A stretch of DNA of 64,000 nucleotides from Pseudocercospora fijiensis CIRAD86 (Eukaryota; Ascomycota; Dothideomycetes; Mycosphaerellales; Mycosphaerellaceae): NCBI RefSeq assembly GCF_000340215.1, contig NW_006921532.1, forward strand, positions 10,639,764-10,703,763, written 5' to 3'. This document shows positions 23,972-34,563 of this stretch, piece after piece. Under the pieces are notes generated by a model. It searched no databases. It was given only the letters and a program-made list of their open reading frames with translations, and was not told the DNA's origin. How positions within the stretch are numbered: position 1 is the first letter of the stretch; every line of letters starts with the position of its first letter. A program made the position numbers and the translations under genes.

Positions 23972-26032
23972 ATGGGTGACGCGCAGAATTCGTCCAAGGA
24001 CGAGAGCAATCAAAGCGCGTCTTCTAGTGGAGACAATGTAAATTCCAAAAAGGTCCCAAGCCTAAGACGTAGGTCGGGATATGCAGAGAATATGTCCAGT
24101 CTGCGAGTCGTCAATGCTTCTCCAGAGACTGAACGCAAACAGCGATTGAAAGAGCCGGACCTCGACTCACCGACGTCGCCCAGGCCAGAAAGTGAAGCCA
24201 GAGACTTCGCGCCTCCAGCAGACGAGATGGAAGCGGACCTGTCGTCAAGAGCAGCTTCCCCTGCCCCAGCGAGTGTCTTTGACGACATTGCAGAGGAGCC
24301 GGAAGAAGAACTGACAGAAAACACAGCAGCGGCGTCTGGAGATGGATACAACCTTGCGTCGCCCATAAACGAGGAAGACGCCTACAATCTGAAGCCACCG
24401 CCGGCTAGCAAGGCGTACGATCCTGATCAACCAGATATAGAGGAGCTGGCTGTACGTTTCTTCTCGTCCGATCATCTCGACTTTATCCTGCGCGATTATG
24501 GCCTTGCGCTACGTTTCGTTCGCTTCCTGCAGACCTATCGCCCGCAGCACGCCGACATGCTCAAGCGATATGTCGAAGCCAAGAAAGCAATCGGCGCAAT
24601 AGAGTACGCCAACTCCGTCGCAAACCATTTCGCGTCGGGCTACCCGCCCATGGTCGCAGCAAGCGTGGACCAGAGATTTGAAGAGTATGCTAAGAGTATG
24701 GCTGAAGCCTTGACAGATGAGGCTCTACCAGCTTATCTCACGTATCGCCTGACGGCTACTGTGACGGATACGCTTGTGAAAGAAATTACTGGAAACAGCT
24801 CGCCCATCATGCATGAATTGATTCCAAGCCTAGCAGAAGTCTATTGTCTTACAGACCCGTCGAAGAAAGACAATCCCATCGTGTATGCCTCAGAAGAGTT
24901 CTACAACATCACGCAATACACGCCTGAATTCACAATCGGTCGCAATTGTCGATTTCTCCAAGGGCCGAACTCGTCTACATCTGCTGTTCGACGCTTGATA
25001 TCAGCACTGTCAAGAGGAGAAGAATGCTGCGAGACAATTCTCAACTACAAACGAGATGGTACACCGTTTATGAATCTCCTGATGCTCGCACCCTTATATG
25101 ACAACAAAGGCGAGGTCAGATACTTTCTGGGAGCGCAAATTGATGTCTCTTCGCTCATAGATCGTGGTCGCGGTCTGGAGTCATTCGCTCAGCTACTCGC
25201 ACAGGATCGACAAGGCAACAGAGCGGCTGGGTACGGAGTGTCCAGTGAGTCTGGCCGAGATCCGAAAGTGGTACTCGGAGACTTAGGTCAATTGCTCTCG
25301 GAGGAGGAAGCAGCAATCATCACAAATCGTACCTCGAATCGCAGCACGCTAGTTCCAAGCTCCATGAGCTCGATGCACTCTTCTACCTTGAAATCCTCTC
25401 GTGCACGACCGAAAAGCTCACGAGTCGTATTAGGTATGGACACTGCCCCTCGCGATCTTTGGCCTTCAGCAAATCTCGGCTCCAACGGTCGTCTTCCTGG
25501 GGTCTACCAAAACTACCTCCTTGTCCGACCCTACCCATCCTTAAGGATTACATTCACAAGCCCATCACTCCGCATTCCTGGTCTCCTCCAGACGAAACTG
25601 CTCGATCGCATCGGCGGTCCCTCTACAATCCGCGAAGGCCTTGAAGAAGCCCTCTCCCGTGGCACAGGCGTCACAGCAAAAGTGACGTGGCTCACCTCGC
25701 CCAATCAACCCAATGCAAAGCTACCCCGCGGTCCGGCGAGATGGCTGCATTGCACTCCCCTCCTTGGCTCAGACGATCGAGTTGGCGTTTGGATGATTGT
25801 CATTGTTGAGGATGAGAATATCACTGGTAGCCTAAGGAGAAATCGAAGTCAGACGAGTTTGAGAGACAGCGAGCGAGGTGCACAGCAATACACAAGTTCA
25901 AAGCTTTATGCAGATTACTTGAAAAGAGAAGGGAGATCTGAGAGTGTAAAAGGGAAGGAGAAGGAGCGGCCTAATACTCGGAAATCGATGAGCACAGGAG
26001 GACAGGTGGATGACATGTTCCGGGATTTTTGA
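23972..26032 (+). CDS. RGS-LOV protein: G-protein signalling regulator with a blue-light (LOV) domain
   Basis: An intronless frame of 686 residues. Residues 1-150 are a low-complexity acidic/Ser-rich leader. Residues about 155-275 resemble an RGS domain (FFSSDHLDFILRDYGLALRF start; RGS proteins accelerate GTP hydrolysis on G-alpha subunits). Residues about 285-395 are a LOV-type PAS domain with GRNCRFLQG at 323-331. Cys326 is the residue that forms the flavin adduct in blue light, and FMNLLMLAPL and YFLGAQIDV follow as expected. Residues about 515-620 look like a second degenerate PAS-like fold. RGS-LOV architecture is known in fungi, where light drives membrane association in at least one studied protein. 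The core LOV Cys is present, so photochemistry is plausible. The RGS catalytic contacts cannot be judged by eye. Confidence 0.88.
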   Translation: MGDAQNSSKDESNQSASSSGDNVNSKKVPSLRRRSGYAENMSSLRVVNASPETERKQRLKEPDLDSPTSPRPESEARDFAPPADEMEADLSSRAASPAPASVFDDIAEEPEEELTENTAAASGDGYNLASPINEEDAYNLKPPPASKAYDPDQPDIEELAVRFFSSDHLDFILRDYGLALRFVRFLQTYRPQHADMLKRYVEAKKAIGAIEYANSVANHFASGYPPMVAASVDQRFEEYAKSMAEALTDEALPAYLTYRLTATVTDTLVKEITGNSSPIMHELIPSLAEVYCLTDPSKKDNPIVYASEEFYNITQYTPEFTIGRNCRFLQGPNSSTSAVRRLISALSRGEECCETILNYKRDGTPFMNLLMLAPLYDNKGEVRYFLGAQIDVSSLIDRGRGLESFAQLLAQDRQGNRAAGYGVSSESGRDPKVVLGDLGQLLSEEEAAIITNRTSNRSTLVPSSMSSMHSSTLKSSRARPKSSRVVLGMDTAPRDLWPSANLGSNGRLPGVYQNYLLVRPYPSLRITFTSPSLRIPGLLQTKLLDRIGGPSTIREGLEEALSRGTGVTAKVTWLTSPNQPNAKLPRGPARWLHCTPLLGSDDRVGVWMIVIVEDENITGSLRRNRSQTSLRDSERGAQQYTSSKLYADYLKREGRSESVKGKEKERPNTRKSMSTGGQVDDMFRDF

Positions 26033-27535
26033 GACACACTTCTTTACCTGAATGATCTGCGCAAGAAATCCCGAGCCGAATTCTTTGCTTTCGATTACGA
26101 TTCCAGAGACAGCGAGCACATTTTAGAGCTGGTCGAGGGAAGCGAGCAATATAAGTGTCGAAAAGCTCACTTCAGTCATATCCCCGCCTCCTATAATCAT
26201 CGCAGGGGTTTCTAGGCCAGACTCAAGCTGCACAAATTTTTCCCTGGACTAGAGGCACATGCTTTCACGCAACAGATCGCGTGAAAATGCATCTACTCAC
26301 AAGCCACCCAACTGCGCAGCGCTCTGGCAGGAGTCGTCTCCACAAAGCGGCTAGATTTTGAGGTGAACAGCATTGGGAAAAGAGAGACTTGGAGACGACT
26401 AAGTCAGGTGATGATCCGATCACCTCACTTCAATGGCTTCCGAAGACCACAGAAGTGTAACTGTAGAATCGCCAATTCAAGCGCAGTGAGGCGTGTAGTC
26501 CACGACATCTTCTCTCCAGCATACACAAATCTATTGAGCGCAGACCTTGGGATTCTACAAGCATACCTAGTAATGGAAAGTCACAAGGCACAGCCGGAAA
26601 CGAATGTGAGCTTGAGCAGATCACTTGCTTCACGTTCGGTGACTGTGTCTTTAGCAGCGCAACCGGGCTTGAACATCGAGAGCAGAGCCTTTGCCTTGCT
26701 AGCCGAGATGATCTGTCTAAATGTGAAGGTGTCCAAGAATTTTATTTCACGTCTCAAATCCTTTACGGTCCGCGATAAACGGCTTATGCGGCTCTACCAG
26801 GCTCGAACAACCAGAGCAAAGATAACAGCTTGTTAGCCGGGGTTGAATAGACTCGAGGTGGGACCTGCACAATGCTCAACATCTCACTTCGCAAACGCTC
26901 TGAGCCGATCGAGCAATGCAAGTGAACCATGAGAACAGATAGGTCTATCGAGATCATCTAAGGCAGTGTGAGGTTTGCATACCTCTGAAAGGTTCACATT
27001 GTTCCTCCTCTACACTCACGAAGTTGTAGAAGTGCATCGGGATTGGAAACCAAGCGCGAGAATTATAGAACGGTGGCGAACTTCTACCGGCACGAAGTGA
27101 GAATTTTATGATTTTGAAGGACACTGGTCTTGCAAAGCTTCAGCCGACTTGATACCTTATCCTTAGAGGTCTGCTGCAACGAATCGCTTCAGGGGAGTAT
27201 GGTAGTTCTAGCATGGTTGGTCTTAATAGATTTCTCGGCGCCATTCAGAGACAAGGACTTGACTTGACTGTTCGCACAGGCATACGAGCACGATGTCAGT
27301 CAGAATCTGGGCGTTTCGAATTGCTGGCTCACTTCGTCTACGCTCTGTACCTGTGAGTTGACGCAACTTTATTGAGATTGGACACTAAAAGCTGGGAGTG
27401 AGCGTTGCTTAGGAGGGTACGTTGCTCTACAGAAGTGAAATGTCGGAATGAGCACTGCCGCAGCTAGTATAAAAATGCAGTCTTTCCTCCGCTTCGCTCG
27501 CGTCAAACGCTTATACTATAGTGCAATGAGGTATC
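26033..27535. other. Intergenic stretch without a convincing gene
   Basis: 1.5 kb downstream of the RGS-LOV gene. One plus-strand frame of 157 codons (26363-26836) has no recognisable domain and a basic, low-complexity composition, so it is not called. At about 27469-27476 a TATAAAAA sequence precedes the small repeat-containing frame. Confidence 0.4.
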
Positions 27536-27757
27536 ATGCTCTTCGACCTGCCTGTCTCTAAGTCTTCTAAATGCACCTCCAAATTCTTGCCCATTTGTAG
27601 ATCCTCTGACTCTGTGCCCTTATCGCCTTCTGAACCTGCCTCCTACTCCTCTATTTGCAAGTCTCCCGACTCCGTGCCCTCATCGCCTTCTAAATTCGCC
27701 CCCGACTTCTCGATTTGCAGAGCCACTGACACTGCGCTCTCCATATCCTTCTTGTGA
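27536..27757 (+). CDS. Small Ser/Pro-rich ORF with a 60 bp internal repeat (doubtful)
   Basis: 73 codons. Residues 20-59 are two copies of a 20-residue unit of the form ICxSxDSVPxSPSxxAxxxS, and a third partial copy follows. The DNA units are 27593-27652, 27653-27712 and a part from 27713. A TATA-like box lies about 65 bp upstream. No signal peptide or domain is visible. Tandem duplication inside an open frame favours a real or recently real coding sequence, but there is no other support. Confidence 0.25.
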   Translation: MLFDLPVSKSSKCTSKFLPICRSSDSVPLSPSEPASYSSICKSPDSVPSSPSKFAPDFSICRATDTALSISFL

Positions 27758-28089
27758 TACTTTCTTTCTACGACATTTAGCTTGATAAGTCTATCTCTAC
27801 AATGCGTAGGCGATATGTTCTAGTCGGACTGAGAATGCGAGGCCATTGTCATATAGCGAAGTCTTGAGCGGTGAACTGAAACTGCAGTAGTTGGGTGAAT
27901 ATCATCAGCATAGCTCATCTGGTGGTTCTCTAGGAATTGATCGTGCGTAGGTCAGGCTGGATGGAAATCAGGCAGCTTACAGTGATCTATTGCTATGAGA
28001 AGCGCCGCGCGATTTCGTATCTTTCATTCTTCTATCTATACAGAAAAACTTACGCGCAATGGAAGAGACCAATCCCAAAGTGTCTGCTA

Positions 28090-29937
28090 CTACTCCTCTC
28101 CTCTCTCATGCTCAAAATCCGCCCATCCCTCAGGCGCCGCATTCCAAAATCTGTCTCCTTGAGGTAAGTCGTCCCATTCTCTCATCCCCAGTCGTCTCGC
28201 AGTCTCCTTCTCGACACGCGTCGCCAAGGCCTCGTTCCATACTGGGTGAGTAGTACAGTACTCCACCAGGGGGCCGAGGAGGATGACTTGAGCGACATAA
28301 TACCTAGCTAGGAGCTGGGGAATCGGTCGAGCATTGCAGCCCTCAAAACCAGATTGGGCTTTTGTATAAGCAATTAAACGCTCAACTTTGTGCCACTGGT
28401 CGCTGTCCTCCGCACAGATCCTCTTTGCATTTTCCGTGCTAGTCTTTCCGAGGACAAGGCAGACATTTCCCCATCTGACATCGGACTTCCATGTCTTCTG
28501 GTCCTCTTTGTCCATGGACGTAGCATGAAGCGCGGCTTTTGTAAGGACATTGAGCTGCTTCCGTTCCTTGGGCTTGGTCCTCGTGGCGCAGAAAGCTAAT
28601 TGAGCATCGATGACTCCATCGAGCTTGATACCGTAGCCGTCATGGAGAGCGATGCTGGGGAGTCGACAGTCGAATATCAGTTTCTTAACATCTGGGGTTT
28701 GGAGGATGCGACGCAGATCGGTAGAGGAGTTCGTGCCTGTACCAGAGCAGTTGAATGATGCGGCGCCGAGGACTGCGACATCGAGGAGGTAGACGTAGTC
28801 GAAGCTAGGTACGTAAACCGTCACAATCGAGATATCGCCGCCACGGCCAAGCGGCTTTCCCTGAAGAGAAAGCGCGAGATGGTAGGGCGCCGGAACTTTC
28901 AGTGCCGCCAAGATACCGTCCATCATGTCTGAGACCATCTCGATCCCATTCACAACTGACAATTTTGGGTGCGACAGCTTGACTGCCGGTCTCCAGACGC
29001 CGGTCGCTTCAGAACCGCCTTCTGAAACTCGCCATGTACGCTGCTCTGCGATCGCAGCAAGGATCCTGTTGTATGTTGCTGTAACTTCTCCGAAGGAAAG
29101 CCTTTCATACAATTTTGGGTGCATGTGGGCAGGAATATCGTTCTCGATGCTCCGCAGTTGATTGCTCAGCGAGTTGATCTTCCTCTCCATCTTCTCAAAC
29201 TCGATTCGCTGTATTGCCTCGCCTTGCAGAGAGAGGAAAGTCGATGTTCTGATTCTCTCGCTGTTCTTCGCCATCTCGGCGCATTTCAAGGCATTTGTAC
29301 TGAGCATTGCTTCCGGTGAGTTACTCTTAGAGTGGAGCGGAGAGCCTTCATCGCTTTCACTTTGACCGACACTCGACTCAACTGGTGGCAGCGTATCCAT
29401 CCAGTCCGCAAGTGCATCGCGCGCAGCATTTCCTGGCACTATTTTGATTCGGCCAAGCAGGATACCAGTGGCCGAAAAGATCTTGCCCTCTTCGCGGATG
29501 TATTCTCCCGCGCAGTCTTGGATGTCACCTATGACAACTTCCCCAAAGACATCTCCGTTGTGGTCGAGAACCTTGCCATCTCGACTGACTCTTCTGCCTT
29601 CATAAATCTTCATTGGGAGCAATAGACGTTCGTCGGTTGGGTCGCCGGTGGCGTTCCGTGCCAAGCCAGTACTGGGAGGCTTGCACTCCCACTTCGAACT
29701 GGAAGACGAGGAATGTGGCAGACGGATATCGGTGTTGAGCTTTTCGGCTTGAGTGGCGATGTTCGATGTTGAGTTGCTACGGAAGCGTCGAAGTCTGGCA
29801 AATGAGGTTGGGCTCTTGACTTCATCGTCGGTGTCGAAGTCTGGTTCATCAATCTCAAAAGACGAGTCTATCGGGAAAAAATCGAAGTCAGACATATTAT
29901 TTGCGCCGCCTCGAGACATGTTGTTGCTTTGAGACAA
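28090..29937 (-). CDS. DUF3659-like plus 3'-5' exonuclease-like (EXD) protein, apparently catalytically dead
   Basis: An intronless frame of 615 residues. Residues 1-100 are acidic and disordered. Residues about 108-168 hold repeats of the kind EGRRVSRDGKVLDHNGDVFG, characteristic of the fungal DUF3659 (LEA-like) repeat. Residues about 240-270 are helical. Residues about 345-560 match the DEDD 3'-5' exonuclease fold in its EXD1-like fungal form: YVYLLDV, then VKKLIFDCRLPSIALHDGYG, then DAQLA. The Asp of motif II (Asp423) and a later Asp444 are present. In motif I, however, the family DLEG is LSLQG (residues 356-360), so both acidic metal ligands are replaced (Ser357, Gln359). I infer a structural or RNA-binding role, not nuclease activity. 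Later Met codons at 7 and 15 could also be starts. Confidence 0.75.
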   Translation of the reverse strand: MSQSNNMSRGGANNMSDFDFFPIDSSFEIDEPDFDTDDEVKSPTSFARLRRFRSNSTSNIATQAEKLNTDIRLPHSSSSSSKWECKPPSTGLARNATGDPTDERLLLPMKIYEGRRVSRDGKVLDHNGDVFGEVVIGDIQDCAGEYIREEGKIFSATGILLGRIKIVPGNAARDALADWMDTLPPVESSVGQSESDEGSPLHSKSNSPEAMLSTNALKCAEMAKNSERIRTSTFLSLQGEAIQRIEFEKMERKINSLSNQLRSIENDIPAHMHPKLYERLSFGEVTATYNRILAAIAEQRTWRVSEGGSEATGVWRPAVKLSHPKLSVVNGIEMVSDMMDGILAALKVPAPYHLALSLQGKPLGRGGDISIVTVYVPSFDYVYLLDVAVLGAASFNCSGTGTNSSTDLRRILQTPDVKKLIFDCRLPSIALHDGYGIKLDGVIDAQLAFCATRTKPKERKQLNVLTKAALHATSMDKEDQKTWKSDVRWGNVCLVLGKTSTENAKRICAEDSDQWHKVERLIAYTKAQSGFEGCNARPIPQLLARYYVAQVILLGPLVEYCTTHPVWNEALATRVEKETARRLGMREWDDLPQGDRFWNAAPEGWADFEHERGEE

Positions 29938-30364
29938 TCGTGATGTCTTAATGTCTGTGTTAGGATTTAGCGTATACGTTATTGCAGTGTGCGTATTAGT
30001 CCTGTAAGCGCAGCGCTAGCTTCAATGGTTTATCGCTGTGGCTATATGTACTCGGTCTTAGGTCGCTGAAGGAAGTCCTTGATATCAAGACTGGTGGCAA
30101 TGCTGTGCGACTTTGGTGGTTGGTAGCCGATGGTTATGTTGTAGAAGTCGAAGGTGGTTCACAAGAAGTAGTGCTTTCGAAGTAGCCAGCAAACGCGTAG
30201 CAGAAAGCCATCACATGAAAAGTAGGTCCTGTGACAGGCAATCGGTCAGTGAATGAATCTAGCAAACCTCATCCAATAATTATGAGTAGCCGAAAACGCC
30301 CGGAGCCGTTATTTCCCGATCATATGTATCGGAAACGAGAGTGAAGCATGTGAATACGCAAGGT
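29938..30364. other. Intergenic region between two minus-strand genes
   Basis: 427 bp holding the promoter and leader of the EXD-like gene and the 3' end of the TBCE gene. No TATA box, repeat or RNA gene is recognised. Confidence 0.4.
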
Positions 30365-32111
30365 CTATTGCGCTTCGACTCGGATGCTTACTTCACGGCC
30401 TTCGATGTACGTGCCGAGCGCTCTAGTGCCTGCGACAAGCTCAACTTCTCTTGCCACTAGATTTGCGCCATCATCCATCACGACAGCTTCGTCTTCGTCA
30501 CTGTCCCACCATTCCAGGGTGCCGTCACCATTGTTTTTTCCGATTGGATCTTTTTCGCCAGTCTCCAAGACCAAACGCAGCTTCAGCGGGCTGATACCAA
30601 GCCTTCTTCCGACCATGCCGAGAAGTGTATATACGTTAAAGGACTTCGGGACCTCTTTCACCCATGAACGGACCGGCTCGTCAATAAAGCCTTCGTTGGC
30701 TAGGACGAAAGTGATAACCACCAAGCTTGCCGCTAGAGATCGCGGATTAATTTCGTCAGGCTTCGGCGCCCTACTGATTGTTGGCTCTCCATATTCCTCG
30801 CATAGAGTTTTCCATCTTGGATGCCTTGAGAGAATCTCAGCGGCCTTGTCCTCGGGTGCTAGAGAAACCTCTGCGGCAATCTCGCGAAGGTAGTAATGCT
30901 CGGCATTCAGGCGTTCCTTCTCCGTGATCTTGCTGAAGTTCAAAGTCTCCAGCTGTGGTAGCCTTGCCATGGTAAGCATGTACCCATCTTCGGCAGTCAA
31001 AGGCTTGCCCTCTGCAGAACGAAGATCCTTGTAGAGCGGGTTTCCTGTAACACGTAGGTGCCTCACAGCCGGCAATGAAAGTGATAAGGCGTCGAATAAA
31101 GACCATGTCGCAATTGCGTTATGAGCTAGGTCGATGTCTTCTATGCTATTGCTGATCAAGGAAAGAGATCGAACGCTGGAGTCATGCTTCATCAAACCAA
31201 TTGGATTGTGCTTTAGGGTCAAGATCCGTAGACGCGGAAGACCGGCAAGGTGTGCAAGGTCTGAGAGAGCCAGAAAAGCATTCTCGGACAAGTCGAGCTC
31301 CTCGAGCCTCGTCGGTAGTGCATCTGGGCCGATAGTTGCGAGCTCGTTGCTAGCAGCAGCCAGCCTCGTAGTGTTCGGAAAGGCTTCTGTTACCGAAGCA
31401 ATTTCGGACCAGGAGAGCAGCGTATGCGAAAGGCTAAGAGTCGTTATTCGGTCCAGTACGACATTTTTGGTTTCACCAACAGTAAAGCGATTGCCATCCA
31501 GCACAACACTCCGCAGCTTGGGCATTAGCGACAGGAGGCTTAAGATCTCGTCCAAGGTCTCGAAAAGATTGCTGCTCAGATCCAGATCCATGATTTCTTT
31601 GCAAGTTTCAGCAATCAGATTCCGCTCGGAATCCAGCGATTTGCAAGAGATGCGCATGTGATCCAGAACAATGGTCTTGATGCCCTGCAAAGCCGCTTGA
31701 CGTTTGGCGAACTTTTCAAAGCCGACTTCTTCTGCCTGTTTAGTCGAGAAGTAGACAATCTCGCCCCCAGTGCCAGCATCTTCGGGCATGTACTTCTCTC
31801 GCAAGGCCTGGTAGAAACTTCTTGGTTGATCCCATTGCTGGTTCGGTCTGAGGAAAGATGCCGCCGTGGATGAGGAACTTCTGCCTATATCGTGAGCTTG
31901 AGCGCGTGTTTGAAAAGGTATAGTAAGAGTTGATCATACAATTGAAGTACTTCTTCGCTTCATGAGTCCCATTGTGTTTGCCTCGAGCAGGGTCATCCCA
32001 TTCCACGCCAAGCCATTCTCCTGCCTTTCCTTCAACCGCTCCCACGTAGCAAATGGTACATAGTTGACCTTTGAGACTCAGTCTCTGCCCAATATAGTAC
32101 TGCTCGGTCAT
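30365..32111 (-). CDS. Tubulin-specific chaperone E (TBCE / Pac2 family)
   Basis: Exon 1 is 31940-32111 and exon 2 is 30365-31884, separated by a 55 bp phase-1 intron (GTATGA...ATAG). The product is 563 residues. The start at 32111 (MTEQYYIGQRL) puts a CAP-Gly domain at residues about 5-58 with GEWLGVEWDD and the signature GKHNG. Residues about 130-370 are leucine-rich repeats. Residues about 440-563 form a ubiquitin-like domain (VNLYTLLGMVGRRLGISPLKLRL-type region). This domain order is specific for TBCE, which with TBCC/TBCD releases folded alpha-tubulin and controls the alpha/beta dimer pool in the cytoplasm. In-frame Met codons up to 32258 exist, but the region before the CAP-Gly domain is not conserved-looking, so the later start was chosen. 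Confidence 0.92.
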
Positions 32112-32432
32112 CTCGATAGGCGAAGCATGCTGTCTTGCTTGTGCGGGTGTGACAGTGAACGGACACAGGGAAGTCTGGATAAAGTTTGGACCCTGTCTCA
32201 TCACATGCTTGCTGCTTCGCTGGGGCCCCGCCATTCGATTCACGACCACAACTGACACCTTTCATCTACATTCTGCATGTACCAACGAGCAAGTAAACAT
32301 ATGATCACGAACTGACGAGCTGCATTCGACGCGACAGAATTCAACAGCCTTCAAACAGAGCCACGCGCATCCGAAGGCACACCCAACGCCTCAAACTCGC
32401 GAGCTTTCAATTGAAGCTCGAAATCACAAACC
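32112..32432. promoter_or_regulatory. Divergent intergenic region between TBCE and APQ12
   Basis: 321 bp separates the divergently transcribed TBCE (minus) and APQ12 (plus) start codons, so it should act as a shared promoter region. No clear TATA box is seen. Confidence 0.45.
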
Positions 32433-32965
32433 ATGGAACAGATTCAAGGTAAGAAGAACAAGAAAAACATAACCTCTAGTACGCTATCTCACTGAATTCG
32501 GCCCTAGACTGGGCAACCTACATCTCCCAAACGCACAGAGCGCCTCACTACTACATCTCCTACGCGCAACAAGCCTTCGGCTACGCTTCAACCGCAAATG
32601 GCTACCTCTCGACCATAAAATCCTACCTCCTACTCCTCATAAACCAAGTCTCTGAAAAACCCGACCTAGCCACAATAGCTCTCCTCCTCATAATCTTCTT
32701 CATCTCGCTCAAAATTCTGAACATGCTGCTCCAGACCGTGCTGTTCTGGTTTAGAATGGCCAGGAGGTTGGTGTTTTGGGGAGGACTGGTGGGGTTGGCG
32801 GTTTGGATGTATACGAGGGGACCGGAGGGAGCGGCGGCGGATCTGCAGTATTGGTATGATACTTGGACGGTGGAGTATGAGCATTGGAAGGAGCAGGAGA
32901 GGGTTGCGAGGTTGATGCAGCAGCAGCAGGCGCAGTTTGGGCAGAGGGGGCAGAGGTGGTACTGA
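32433..32965 (+). CDS. APQ12: Nuclear pore assembly and biogenesis protein, Apq12 family
   Basis: Exon 1 is only 16 nt (32433-32448). A 59 bp intron (32449-32507, GTAAGA...CTAG) follows, then exon 2 at 32508-32965. The product is 157 residues starting MEQIQDWATYISQ. Two hydrophobic segments (about residues 60-80, LATIALLLIIFFISLKILN, and about 92-112, RRLVFWGGLVGLAVWMY) and the short soluble tail WKEQERVARLMQQQQAQF match the Apq12 family. Apq12 acts in the nuclear envelope/ER membrane in membrane fluidity and nuclear pore complex assembly. The tiny first exon is joined by phase (G plus AC gives Asp6). The C-terminal Gln-rich tail is typical of fungal members. Confidence 0.88.
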
Positions 32966-33547
32966 GTAGGAGGAAACGAGGAGGGATTGATTTGCATGGT
33001 TTGGGCATACATACTTGTGGGATTAGCGATGGCGTTTTGAGAGCCGAGATGGGCATGGCATGGGATTGGGATTTGGAGACAGACTACATTGATGAGGTAT
33101 GAATGCAATGACTACCGCTATCGGATATTATCACATTCATGGGGCTTCCTCAGACGTAGCTCACAAGTGTGGCTAGCAGATAATGCCGCCAAATACGAGA
33201 GACATATAGAGTGCAGTCAAGCAGAAGTCGAAGGCTGAAGCTTAGACACGAAGGACAGCGGTCTGGAAATCCGGGAGTTGTTTAGAATGTCTCACCCAGA
33301 TTTCTTCTTCCTGGAGTGGTGTTCTAGTGTAACACTGCACGAGCACAGCGATTCGATTCGATTTGTGTCGACGGAAGGGCTTCACAATGCTTCCATTTCT
33401 CTCGGTTACCGCCGCCGTGCCACGGGCATGAATCCTGCAGAGCCGTTGACGCATGGTCAGAGCTCCAGAGAGAGGCAAAAAAAACATCGACTCATTTCAG
33501 CCGTCACTTGCGGCCATCACGTCAACAACCTCTCCCCGAGCTCAGTC
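32966..33547. other. Intergenic region
   Basis: 582 bp between APQ12 and the DUF6919-like gene, which share orientation. A frame open from 33278 runs in phase into the downstream coding sequence, but the protein-like part begins at 33548, so the upstream part is taken as leader. Confidence 0.4.
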
Positions 33548-34563
33548 ATGGAGGACGCAGTAGCTTTGCCAGGCGGCAACGGATGCAGCACCGCAGAAGG
33601 CGACGATTGGAAACGTCTCTGGAAGAACGCTGCGAGCTGGCAGGATTTTCTCGATACCAACCGCGCCTTTCTCCGTGGCGAGATGAGCCAGTCACCGTAC
33701 TATCGAGGCAAGGTGAGCGAACACGATCTGCCGTGCTTCTCATATCCACCGCAGTCCTACAGTCTCCACGCTTAGGCTTCGAGCAACCTAACAATTTCGC
33801 AGATCAGCGAAGAAACGAAGCCGCTCGTCGAAGGCCTCCTCAAGCTACACGACTACGGCCTCCTCACCTATTCCAGCCAACCGGCAACCAGCGACAGAGA
33901 TGCCTACTATGTCGACTGCCCCTGCTGCGACAAGGGCGAGTATCGCCAATTCAAGCAACGCGCTTTTCTGTCCTTCCTGTTCCCAGCTCGACTTCTCGGT
34001 ACCGACATTGGAATGAAATTCTGTGAAGAGTTGTCGAAAGAGGAGGACATTCACATGTCCGTACTCGTCTATCGTCATTTCTGCGGAGAGGGTAAGTAAA
34101 ACCATTTCACAGGCGGTACGATGCGATGTGAGAATGTGCTGACGATCCTCGACAGGATGCTGCAGAATCGGCGCCGACGTCCTGAACAATTTCCCTAAAG
34201 AGTGGGCTACACACATGTTCAGAGAAGCAGCGACGTACCAGAAAGCTGTAGAGAGCGACTTTGAAAGCCGGCAGTTCTTTGATGTTTATTGTGGCAAGAT
34301 TCTCGACCGCTTCATCGACGTAAATTCAGATGTTACGCGTCAGGCAAACCCTTTCGTATACCACATCTTGGCTAAGGATGTATGTGGTTGTGATCCTTGC
34401 CTTCGTGCGTCATTTGCTAATTAACATGATGTAGTGGGAGCCCTGCGATATTGCTCAGCGCGTTGCGGCTGCAGCGGAGCGTGCTGGTTTGAGTTCCGCT
34501 CTTCTGGAGAATGCCGGGCATGGGATTGAGGAGGACGATGAGGAAGACGACGAGGGAGAATAA
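33548..34563 (+). CDS. DUF6919-like protein of unknown function
   Basis: Four exons: 33548-33712, 33803-34091, 34156-34379 and 34435-34563. The introns are 90, 64 and 55 bp with GTGAGC, GTAAGT and GTATGT donors. The product is 268 residues. The N-terminal block has WKRLWKNAASWQDFLDTN, then FLRGE, YYRGK, and LLKLHDYGLLTYSSQP. This pattern (a WxxLW helix, ExxPL, then GLLTxxSQP) resembles the DUF6919 family as I remember it. A Cys pair (CPCC) lies at about residue 87 and another (GCC) at about 152. The last exon ends in an acidic tail (EEDDEEDDEGE). No signal peptide or membrane segment is present, so it is probably cytosolic or nuclear. The function is not known. Confidence 0.7.

Noticed and set aside
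26363..26836. 157-codon plus-strand frame downstream of the RGS-LOV gene
   Set aside because: Low-complexity basic composition, no domain, no intron or conservation clue.
32623..33108. 161-codon minus-strand frame with Pro/Cys-rich sequence
   Set aside because: Antisense shadow of APQ12 exon 2.
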